The position numbers and the translations under genes are program-made. A model generated the notes under the pieces. It was not told the origin of the DNA, did not search any database, and saw only the letters and a list, made by a program, of their open reading frames with translations. Below are positions 1 to 5,794 of a DNA stretch of 5,794 bases, piece by piece (positions within the stretch are counted from its first letter, which is position 1; the number at the start of each line of letters is the position of its first letter). Origin of the DNA: an uncultured Spirochaetales bacterium (GTDB taxonomy: Bacteria > Spirochaetota > Spirochaetia > Sphaerochaetales > Sphaerochaetaceae); the NCBI GenBank assembly GCA_934276695.1, contig CAKQTF010000077.1, positions 1-5,794 of the forward strand, read 5' to 3'.

Positions 1-1
1 A

Positions 2-877
2 ATCGGAGCAGAGAATCATCCATATCTGCTTGAGAACATGGTTTTTCCTAATCCTGTGATATCAATCGCAATCGAGCCAAAGACAACAGCCGACCAGGAT
101 AAGCTGAGAAAGGCACTGGAAATGCTGTCAATGGAAGATCCTACATTCTCATATAAGGATGACAGCGAGACTGGGCAGCTTGTGATATCAGGCATGGGAG
201 AGCTTCATCTTGATGTTCTCGTTACAAGGATAACAAAAGAGATGAAAATCGATGCCAGAATCGGAAATCCCCAGGTAAGCTACAGGGAATCAATCAGAAA
301 GGAAGCTACAGGAACTGAGACATTTGACAGGATCATCGCTAACAAGGAAAATACTGCAGCCATAACCCTTGCCGTTAAGCCGCTTCCGCCTAAATCAGGA
401 AACGTGCTTAAATTCTCAGCCCCGCTGAGAGATATCCCTGAAGATATAGTCAATGCAATCAGGACAGGGATCAACGGAGCTTTCTCATCAGGAATCAAGT
501 TCGGCTATGAATGCACTGACATCGAAGCAGATGTGAAGGAAATCACATTCGATGAGCTTACATCTACTCCTTTTGCATTCACTTCATGCGCAGCAATGGC
601 CTTTGACAGAATATGCCAGGAAGCATGCCCTGTTATGATGGAGCCTGTGATGAAAGTCCAGGCATCAGCTCCTTCTGAATACATTGGAGATGTCATCTCA
701 TCACTGACAGCACGCGGAGGAATCGTGCTTTCGATGGAATCCGGGATAAGCACAGACCTTGTCACAGCAGAGGTTCCATTGGAGAAGATGTTCGGATATA
801 CCACTGTTCTGAGAAGCTCAACACAGGGACGCGGATCGTTCAGCATGGAGTTCGACCACTACGCAGAGAAGGCTTGA
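2..877 (+). CDS. fusA: Elongation factor G paralogue, spirochaete EF-G2 (spdEFG2-like) type, C-terminal part
   Basis: This is the 3' part of an EF-G gene. The frame is open from the window edge, so the ATG at 38 is an internal Met, and 291 residues are visible. Domain III starts near residue 18 (PVISIAIEPKT) and contains ISGMGELHLD (62-71) and PQVSYRES (90-97). Domain IV covers roughly 98-215 and domain V the rest, ending in the EF-G signature STQGRGSFSMEFDHY (273-287). The GTPase domain and most of domain II lie upstream. Domain IV is divergent: the usual GGxGQ(F/Y)G loop and the DSSEMAF tip motif are both absent, replaced by sequence such as ANKENTAAIT and FTSCAAMAF. Borrelia burgdorferi EF-G2 has the same kind of domain IV and is reported to act only in ribosome recycling with RRF, not in translocation. 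I infer the same role here. No strong terminator follows, so some read-through into the next EF-G gene is possible. EF-G identity is near certain; the subfamily is likely. Confidence 0.93.
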   Translation: MGAENHPYLLENMVFPNPVISIAIEPKTTADQDKLRKALEMLSMEDPTFSYKDDSETGQLVISGMGELHLDVLVTRITKEMKIDARIGNPQVSYRESIRKEATGTETFDRIIANKENTAAITLAVKPLPPKSGNVLKFSAPLRDIPEDIVNAIRTGINGAFSSGIKFGYECTDIEADVKEITFDELTSTPFAFTSCAAMAFDRICQEACPVMMEPVMKVQASAPSEYIGDVISSLTARGGIVLSMESGISTDLVTAEVPLEKMFGYTTVLRSSTQGRGSFSMEFDHYAEKA

Positions 878-900
878 AAGACTCTTAATTCTGTTTTTAT

Positions 901-929
901 TTGACTTATCACATACCCTCTTTTACCAT
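901..929 (+). promoter_or_regulatory. Candidate sigma70-type promoter for the downstream EF-G gene
   Basis: A -35 box TTGACT (901-906, five of six consensus bases) is followed after exactly 17 bp by TACCAT (924-929, four of six). An A/T-rich stretch, TTAATTCTGTTTTTATTT (885-902), lies just upstream and could act as an UP element. The predicted start is near 936, about 37 bases before the ATG at 973. This fits a separate transcript for the second EF-G gene, although co-transcription from the upstream gene cannot be excluded. The call is by consensus only, and the -10 box is weak. Confidence 0.45.
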
Positions 930-953
930 CATAGCTATAAATAGCTTTGTGAT
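928..953 (+). repeat. Inverted repeat at the predicted transcription start, possible operator or 5' UTR hairpin
   Basis: The core AGCTAT-AA-ATAGCT (933-946) is a perfect 6-bp inverted repeat around two bases. Outer arms ATCA (928-931) and TGAT (950-953) also pair, separated from the core by one base on the left and three on the right. The repeat spans the predicted start site just after the -10 candidate and ends six bases before the Shine-Dalgarno sequence. It could bind a dimeric regulator or form a small hairpin in a transcript that begins upstream. No known operator family is recognised. Confidence 0.35.
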
Positions 954-958
954 TTCAA

Positions 959-965
959 AAGGAGG
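959..965 (+). promoter_or_regulatory. Strong Shine-Dalgarno sequence that fixes the start of the second EF-G
   Basis: AAGGAGG lies seven bases before the ATG at 973, a near-perfect match to the 16S anti-Shine-Dalgarno sequence at ideal spacing. It decides the start: the frame is open further upstream to a TTG at 901, but that TTG has no comparable site and coincides with the -35 candidate. Confidence 0.85.
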
Positions 966-972
966 GAATTAT

Positions 973-3060
973 ATGAGCGTTGAGACAAAAGACATCAGGA
1001 ATGTTGCCATCATCGGCCATAATGGTACGGGAAAGACCAACTTAATAGAGCAGATGCTTTATTATGCTGGTACTCTCCCGAAGCCTGAAACAGTTAGCTC
1101 AGGCAAAACTGTAAGTGACTATACAGAAGAGGAAATCTCAAGAAAGATTTCAATTCATACCTCCCTTGCTTCCACAACGTGGGAAGGAAAGACAATCAAT
1201 ATACTGGATACTCCGGGAACAGCTGACTTCATCGGAGAGGCAATATGTGCATTCAGAGCAACAGAAGCAGCACTTATGCTTGTTGATGGACGAGAAGGTG
1301 CACAGATTGAGACAATAAAGCTATGGAGAAGACTTGATGAGAGAAACAAGCCAAGAGCTGTATTCATCAATAAGATGGATAAGGAAAGAGCCAGCTTCAG
1401 AAAAGTCATTGATTCCTTAGAAGAGGAATTCTCCTCGCATTTCGTGCCTGTGGTAATGGCTCTTGGCGAAGCAGAGGAATTCCATGGTGTGATAAACCTG
1501 ATTGAGAATCAGGCTTATGAATGCCATGAAGGTGCAAAAGAGACACCTATACCAATACCTGAAAAATATACTGCTGTAGTTGAAGACTTCAGAGCAAGAC
1601 TAATAGAAAATGCTGCAGAAGGTGCAGATGATCTGATTGAAAAGTATTTTGAAGAGAACACACTCACACCTGATGAAATCAGAAGAGGGCTTAAGGAGGG
1701 ACTGAAAGCAAACAGGATCGTACCCGTATTCTGCGGTGCAACTGATAAGGGAGCGGGAATCCTCTCCTTGCTGAATTTCATCAGAAACAACTTCCCTTCT
1801 CCGCTTGGCGTAGATGAATTCATAATCGGAAGACAGGGAGAAGAGACAACTCTTCCGATAACCCCGGAAGGAAATGCAAGTGCATACTGCTTTAAGACAA
1901 CACTTGACCAGTTCTCAGGAAAACTGTCATTCCTCAAAGTCGTGACAGGCGTAATAACACCGGATACAGAGCTTTACAATAATGAGATAGGAAAGAAGGC
2001 AAAGCCAGGAAAGCTGTACAGAGCTGTCGGCAAGAAGCTTATTGAGACAGATAGACTTCCAGCTGGAGATATCGGAATCGTCGCAAAATTCGATATCGCA
2101 TCAACGAATTCAACTCTTGTCCAGACATCTGAGATGAAGAGGAAATTCCGCCCTCTCAGACTTCCTCAGCCTGTATTCGAGCTGGCAATCAAAGCTGATG
2201 ACAAGAAGAGCGAAGACAAGATGAATGATTTCCTTCATAAGATTGCAGAAGAGGATCTGACTTTTGTAATGAAATACAATGAAGAGACAAAGGAATCCAT
2301 CATCGGCGGAATGGGCGAACTCCATATAAACATGATTCTTGACAGGATCAGGGAAAAACAGAAGATCACAATCCACACAAAGACTCCTAAGATTGCCTAC
2401 AGGGAGACGATCACAAAGAAATCAGGAATTGCAGAATACTCACACAAGAAGCAGTCTGGAGGGCATGGGCAGTTCGGCCGTGTTGTTCTTGAGATTGAGC
2501 CTATTGAAAGAGGGAAATACTACGAGTTCACAAATTCAATCAAGGGAGGTGCGATCTCAAAGGGCTATATTCCAGGAATAGAGAAAGGAATACTTGAATC
2601 AATGCAGGAAGGCTATCTTGCCGGCTATCCCCTTGTGGATATCGGTGTGAATCTGATTGATGGAAAGGAACATCCTGTAGACTCCTCCGAAATGGCTTTC
2701 AAGCTTGCAGCAAAAGGTGCCATGGAGATTGCCCTATCAAAGGCTGGATGCGTCCTGCTGGAACCATTCATGAAACTTGAGGTGTTTGTTGAGAACGAGT
2801 ATCTTGGGTCTATCCTGTCCGATCTGTCAGGAAAAAGAGGGCGTGTGCTCGGACAGGAGGAAAAGGGACATCTGACCGCTGTAAAAGCAGAAGTTCCTAT
2901 GGCTGAGCTCAGGAACTATGCCATAGACCTGAAGAGCATGACTAGCGGAACAGGCTCATTCGAACTGGAATTCGACCATTATGAGACTCTTAATGGAAAA
3001 CTTGCTGAAGATGTCATAGCAGAGGCGAAAAGAGCGAAGGAAGCAGAAAGCAAGGAATAA
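973..3060 (+). CDS. fusA: Elongation factor G-like translational GTPase, EF-G-2 (EFG-II) type
   Basis: Complete 695-aa protein with the five-domain EF-G architecture. EF-G proteins are ribosome-dependent GTPases that move tRNA and mRNA through the ribosome. GTPase domain: P-loop GHNGTGKT (15-22), switch I around KISIHTS (58-64), G3 DTPGTADF (79-86), G4 NKMD (133-136), and a G5-like CGAT (254-257). Domain II covers about 300-390; domain III contains IIGGMGELHI (443-452). Domain IV keeps HKKQSGGHGQFG (491-502) and the tip HPVDSSEMAFKLA (567-579), including the His equivalent to E. coli His583. Domain V ends at GSFELEFDHY (661-670), followed by a charged Lys/Glu/Ala tail. The GHxGxGKT P-loop and SDY(T)xEE segment point to the EF-G-like group that includes Thermus EF-G-2. 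The catalytic His of DTPGH is Thr83 here, and the switch I Thr is Ser60. The start is chosen from the Shine-Dalgarno at 959-965. The terminator at 3120-3150 follows. EF-G family certain; subfamily and cellular role inferred. Confidence 0.95.
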   Translation: MSVETKDIRNVAIIGHNGTGKTNLIEQMLYYAGTLPKPETVSSGKTVSDYTEEEISRKISIHTSLASTTWEGKTINILDTPGTADFIGEAICAFRATEAALMLVDGREGAQIETIKLWRRLDERNKPRAVFINKMDKERASFRKVIDSLEEEFSSHFVPVVMALGEAEEFHGVINLIENQAYECHEGAKETPIPIPEKYTAVVEDFRARLIENAAEGADDLIEKYFEENTLTPDEIRRGLKEGLKANRIVPVFCGATDKGAGILSLLNFIRNNFPSPLGVDEFIIGRQGEETTLPITPEGNASAYCFKTTLDQFSGKLSFLKVVTGVITPDTELYNNEIGKKAKPGKLYRAVGKKLIETDRLPAGDIGIVAKFDIASTNSTLVQTSEMKRKFRPLRLPQPVFELAIKADDKKSEDKMNDFLHKIAEEDLTFVMKYNEETKESIIGGMGELHINMILDRIREKQKITIHTKTPKIAYRETITKKSGIAEYSHKKQSGGHGQFGRVVLEIEPIERGKYYEFTNSIKGGAISKGYIPGIEKGILESMQEGYLAGYPLVDIGVNLIDGKEHPVDSSEMAFKLAAKGAMEIALSKAGCVLLEPFMKLEVFVENEYLGSILSDLSGKRGRVLGQEEKGHLTAVKAEVPMAELRNYAIDLKSMTSGTGSFELEFDHYETLNGKLAEDVIAEAKRAKEAESKE

Positions 3061-3119
3061 TCCGGAGCTTATGCACCAGAATTAAGAAAGGGGCCATTGA
3101 AGGAACTTTTCCTCAAATC

Positions 3120-3150
3120 AGGGCTGTATCAGCGATGATACAGCTCTTTT
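3120..3150 (+). terminator. Intrinsic terminator after the second EF-G gene, between convergent genes
   Basis: A 12-bp stem pairs 3120-3131 with 3136-3147. It contains the perfect 9-bp core GCTGTATCA/TGATACAGC and one G-U wobble. It is closed by the tetraloop GCGA, which fits the stable GNRA class, and runs into TTTT (3147-3150). The polarity suits the plus strand, 60 bases after the EF-G stop. The same stem could also stop minus-strand transcription from trmB, but only a weak T-run (TGATTTG) follows in that direction. Confidence 0.8.
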
Positions 3151-3156
3151 CAGCAA

Positions 3157-3876
3157 TCAGACCTTCTCGAACCAGAGCTCATTGATTGTATACTCCTTCT
3201 CCATTCCCTTCTGCTCGAATTTCGTTACAGGCCGCCATGTCACAGGAGGGGCAAATGAATAGAATGGATTATTGAGCAGTGGTTCATTCCTTTCAATCCC
3301 GAGGACCTCTTCTGCATATTCTTCCCAGTCTGTCACCATATAGATGTATCCGCCTTTTTTAAGCTTTGTAGCCAGAAGATGCAGGAATTCAGGATTCATG
3401 AGCCTGCGCTTATGATGCTTTTTCTTAGGCCATGGATCAGGGAAAAATACATGAAAGCCGTCAACAGAATTATCCTCAATCATATTCTCAAGCACATCCA
3501 CAGCATTGAATCTCATGATCCTGACATTGTCTATGTTATTCTCCCCAAGATTCTTAAGAAGCTTTATAAAGCCCTGCAGGTATACCTCAAGCCCAAGATA
3601 ATTATTCTCGCCCTTGATCAATGCCATCTTAGCTGTGGTGTCCCCCATTCCAAATCCGATCTCTATGATAAGCGGATGGTTATTTCCGAATACCTTCTGC
3701 TTATCAAAAGCCTCACCTGTATAGAATAGACCGTATTTATCAAAATACTTCCTTATTACTTCACGGTCCTTATCCTCTACAGTATTGTTTCTCAGGACAT
3801 AGCTCTTTATCTGCCTCTCCTTGCCTTCCCGGACTTCTATTCTTCCTAATCTCTCAAAGAGTTCCTTCTCTTCCAT
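3157..3876 (-). CDS. trmB: tRNA (guanine-N7-)-methyltransferase (m7G46)
   Basis: Complete 239-aa cytosolic enzyme that transfers a methyl group from S-adenosylmethionine to N7 of G46 in the tRNA variable loop. The length equals E. coli TrmB. Visible family motifs, in order: an N-terminal QIKSYVLRNN (22-31), SAM motif I EIGFGMGD (72-79), acidic motif II GLEVY (95-99), NAVDVL (124-129), the hallmark FFPDPWPKKKHHKRR (144-158) with the expected catalytic Asp at 147, TDWEEYAEE (182-190), and the C-terminal RPVTKFEQKG (215-224), which binds substrate. A small variation is EVYLQG where E. coli has EVHSPG. The ATG overlaps the mfd stop by one base and has AAGGAG nine bases upstream, so it is probably the second gene of an mfd-trmB operon and translationally coupled. 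It converges on the EF-G gene across 96 bases. Function is well supported. Confidence 0.96.
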   Translation of the reverse strand: MEEKELFERLGRIEVREGKERQIKSYVLRNNTVEDKDREVIRKYFDKYGLFYTGEAFDKQKVFGNNHPLIIEIGFGMGDTTAKMALIKGENNYLGLEVYLQGFIKLLKNLGENNIDNVRIMRFNAVDVLENMIEDNSVDGFHVFFPDPWPKKKHHKRRLMNPEFLHLLATKLKKGGYIYMVTDWEEYAEEVLGIERNEPLLNNPFYSFAPPVTWRPVTKFEQKGMEKEYTINELWFEKV

Positions 3877-5794
3877 TAAATCAATCTCCTTAGCTGTTCA
3901 AGAATAAACAAAGCCTTATCCTTCAAAGAAACAGCACTAGTCTCCATTTCCAGATATGTCATGCGTCTAGAATCCAGCCGGACCTTGCCTCCCGATAGTG
4001 AAACCAGGCTTACTACCTTCTCCGGGTTTATATCAGAGACCCTGCTGAACTCAAGCTGCACTGCGCCTCTGACTTCCTTCAGATGGAAGATTGAAAGGCG
4101 GCGGCATATTATCTTTATCTCTGCAATGCAGAAAAGATTATCAACTTCTTCAGGAATGACTCCGAATCTGTTCTCAACCTCATGCATAAGCCCCTCAAGC
4201 TCACTCTCTGTCGATACACTGGAAATCTTCTTATACAGCTCGAATTTCAGTGTCGGATCTGTGACATAGGAATCAGGGATGAATCCTGTATAATCAAGCT
4301 CCAGAAGCACATCACGCTGCTCCTTCTTATCCGAAGATGAGAGCTTGTCTATCTCTTCCTCCAGAAGCTTCATATACATATCAAGACCAACAGCCTCAAG
4401 CTCTCCAGACTGCTCCCGGCCAAGTATATTCCCAGCTCCGCGGATCTCCATATCCTTCATCGCGACCTTGAATCCTGCACCAAGCCCAGTATTCTCACTC
4501 AGCACACGAAGCCTCTTTATCGCATCATCATTGAGTGCAGACTTATCTGGATAAAGCAGATAGCAATAGGCTTTCTTGTCAGATCTTCCGACTCTGCCCC
4601 TCAGCTGATAAAGCTGAGCAAGACCTAGCCGTTCTGCTCTGTCGATTATAATCGTATTCACATTCGGTATATCAATTCCGTTCTCTATGATCGTGGTAGA
4701 GACAAGAACCTGCACGCCTTCGAATATGAACCTGTGCATCTTGTCCTCTAGCTCATCTGCACTCATCTGGCCATGAGCATCTTCGATGATTGCACTCGGG
4801 ATCTCTCTCCTGAGCATCATAGCCACATCTTCCAGGTCCTCTATCCTGTTATGCAGATAGAAGACCTGACCGCCTCTTTCAAGCTCGCTTCTTATCGCTT
4901 TGACAACAAGAGGCAGAGAGAATTCCTCAATGAAAGTCTCTATAGGCTGCCGCTCTCTCGGCGCAGTTGTGAGCAGTGACATATCCCTGACCTTAAGCAG
5001 CGACATATACAGAGTCCTCGGTATTGGCGTAGCAGATAATGTAAGGCAGTCTATATTGGTCTTGAGCTGCTTTATCTTCTCCTTATCCTTTACACCGAAC
5101 CTCTGCTCTTCATCTATTATAAGCAGTCCAAGGTCCCTGAATCTCATATTCTTTCCAAGGATACGGTGCGTACCGAAAAGCACATCTATAGCCCCTGTTT
5201 CAATTCCCTTCAATGTCTCGCGGACCTTCGAAGAGGAGACAAATCGTGTTATTATCCCCGCCTTGACAGGAAAGACTCCAAGCCTTGATTTGAAATTCTC
5301 ATAGTGCTGTTCTGCCAGTATCACAGTTGGAGCAAGGAATGCTACCTGCTTGCCTGACATGACAGCCTTGAATGCTGCTCTGAAAGCAATCTCTGTCTTT
5401 CCATATCCGACATCCCCGCAGACAAGCCTGTCCATAACCATATCGCTTTCCATATCATGCTTTATTTCATCGATGCATCTGATCTGATCAGGTGTTTCTG
5501 TAAATGGGAACGAAGCCTCGAACTGGATCTGCCAGTCATTGTCCTTTGCAAATGGATAACCATGCACCATCTGCCGTTCTGCATAAAGACGGACCAGGGA
5601 GGATGCAAGCTCCTGTGCATTCTTCACAGCCTTCTCTTTCTTCTTGCTCCATGAAGAAGAGCCTATTGAATCAAGCTTTGGTATTCTTCCATCATTTCCT
5701 ATGTACTTCTGTACAAGATTGGCCTGCTCTATCGGAACATACAGGAATTCATCCTTCGAATACCGGATCTTTATATAGTCTCTTTCTGTACGGC
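3876..5794 (-). CDS. mfd: Transcription-repair coupling factor Mfd, C-terminal part
   Basis: Mfd is a DNA translocase that pushes or removes RNA polymerase stalled at lesions and recruits UvrA for strand-specific repair. The frame stays open to the window edge, so the GTG at 5627 is an internal Val. In all 638 residues are visible; full-length proteins are around 1,100-1,150. The first 50 or so visible residues (DYIKIRYSKDEFLYVPIEQ, then QKYIGNDGR and SSSWSKKK) are the CarD-like RNA polymerase interaction domain. The RecG-like helicase core follows: Walker A GDVGYGKT (126-133), DEEQ box (227-230), SATPIPRTL (253-261), STTIIENGIDIPNVN (365-379), and motif VI QLRGRVGRSD (396-405). The translocation (TRG) region includes MEIRGAGNILGREQSG (448-463). 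The C-terminal regulatory D7 domain starts near LELDYTGFIPDSY (497-509). All motor residues look intact. The missing part is the UvrB-like N-terminal UvrA-binding module. Its TAA shares one base with the trmB ATG. The sequence resembles Treponema Mfd most closely, by memory. Confidence 0.97.
   Translation of the reverse strand, partial: RTERDYIKIRYSKDEFLYVPIEQANLVQKYIGNDGRIPKLDSIGSSSWSKKKEKAVKNAQELASSLVRLYAERQMVHGYPFAKDNDWQIQFEASFPFTETPDQIRCIDEIKHDMESDMVMDRLVCGDVGYGKTEIAFRAAFKAVMSGKQVAFLAPTVILAEQHYENFKSRLGVFPVKAGIITRFVSSSKVRETLKGIETGAIDVLFGTHRILGKNMRFRDLGLLIIDEEQRFGVKDKEKIKQLKTNIDCLTLSATPIPRTLYMSLLKVRDMSLLTTAPRERQPIETFIEEFSLPLVVKAIRSELERGGQVFYLHNRIEDLEDVAMMLRREIPSAIIEDAHGQMSADELEDKMHRFIFEGVQVLVSTTIIENGIDIPNVNTIIIDRAERLGLAQLYQLRGRVGRSDKKAYCYLLYPDKSALNDDAIKRLRVLSENTGLGAGFKVAMKDMEIRGAGNILGREQSGELEAVGLDMYMKLLEEEIDKLSSSDKKEQRDVLLELDYTGFIPDSYVTDPTLKFELYKKISSVSTESELEGLMHEVENRFGVIPEEVDNLFCIAEIKIICRRLSIFHLKEVRGAVQLEFSRVSDINPEKVVSLVSLSGGKVRLDSRRMTYLEMETSAVSLKDKALFILEQLRRLI
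3886..3891 (-). promoter_or_regulatory. Shine-Dalgarno of trmB inside the mfd 3' end
   Basis: On the minus strand AAGGAG sits nine bases before the trmB ATG and is read as the last Leu, Arg and Arg codons of mfd. Ribosomes finishing mfd would pass over it and stop at a TAATG junction, an arrangement typical of translational coupling. Confidence 0.75.

Noticed and set aside
38..40. ATG at 38 as a true gene start
   Set aside because: The frame is open to the window edge and the 12 upstream codons match the end of EF-G domain II leading into domain III, so this Met is internal.
860..900. Intrinsic terminator after the first EF-G gene
   Set aside because: There is a T-rich run (TGTTTTTATTT), but the best pairing before it is only about four base pairs (CAGA/TCTG), too weak to call.
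901..972. 24-residue N-terminal extension of the second EF-G starting from TTG at 901
   Set aside because: The added residues resemble no EF-G N-terminus, the TTG lacks a good ribosome site and overlaps a -35 candidate, and the ATG at 973 has a near-perfect Shine-Dalgarno and the usual short lead to the P-loop.
1515..1937. Minus-strand 140-codon open frame inside the second EF-G
   Set aside because: It is antisense to conserved EF-G sequence, with low-complexity Ser-rich composition and no start signals.
3101..3113. Second hairpin AGGAA-CTT-TTCCT in the convergent gap
   Set aside because: It has only five A/T-containing pairs and a three-base loop, with no T-run after it; likely chance.
3379..3729. 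Plus-strand 116-codon open frame across trmB
   Set aside because: It is antisense to a well-supported gene, has no ribosome site and no recognisable domain; a shadow of trmB coding sequence.
4900..5304. Plus-strand 134-codon open frame across mfd
   Set aside because: It lies opposite the helicase motor motifs of mfd, is Ser-rich as expected from reverse-strand reading of this codon use, and shows no family signature.
5625..5627. GTG at 5627 as the start of a short Mfd-like helicase
   Set aside because: Another 55 codons are open upstream and encode a recognisable Mfd RNA polymerase interaction domain, so the gene continues past the window edge.
1..5794. A novel defence, mobile or CRISPR-like system
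   Set aside because: Every stretch is explained by four housekeeping genes and two gaps under 100 bp. No repeat arrays, transposase, integrase or unknown gene was found.

Overview
Most likely a spirochaete chromosome segment (Treponema-like). The main clues are the Mfd sequence, which closely resembles Treponema-type Mfd, and the two divergent elongation factor G (EF-G) paralogues. The first of these matches the spirochaete 'spdEFG2' type, known from Borrelia EF-G2. This assignment rests on family knowledge recalled without a database search; the phylum is more secure than the genus. Base composition is moderate, and codon use shows no obvious break between genes, so I see no sign of recent transfer.

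Layout. Plus strand, 2-877: the C-terminal 291 residues of an EF-G paralogue (domains III, IV and V) whose domain IV lacks the usual translocation motifs. A 95-bp gap follows, holding a sigma70-type promoter candidate, a palindrome and a strong Shine-Dalgarno sequence. Plus strand, 973-3060: a complete second EF-G paralogue of 695 aa, of the EF-G-2/EFG-II type, with a canonical domain IV but a variant GTPase centre. A 96-bp convergent gap follows, holding a good intrinsic terminator. Minus strand, 3876-3157: trmB (tRNA m7G46 methyltransferase). Minus strand, 5794-3876: mfd (transcription-repair coupling factor), cut by the window edge, with its TAA overlapping the trmB ATG by one base.

How the genes relate. 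The plus-strand pair are ribosomal GTPases that probably divide the EF-G jobs of translocation and ribosome recycling. The canonical translocase is expected elsewhere in the genome. The minus-strand pair is a likely operon of DNA repair and tRNA modification, joined by position and translational coupling rather than by a shared pathway. The two blocks converge at the terminator. There are no tRNA or rRNA genes, mobile elements or CRISPR arrays, and no gene-free stretch over 100 bp. This is an ordinary housekeeping region. The points worth a second look are the tandem of two specialised EF-G paralogues and the unusual Thr at the catalytic-His position of the second one.
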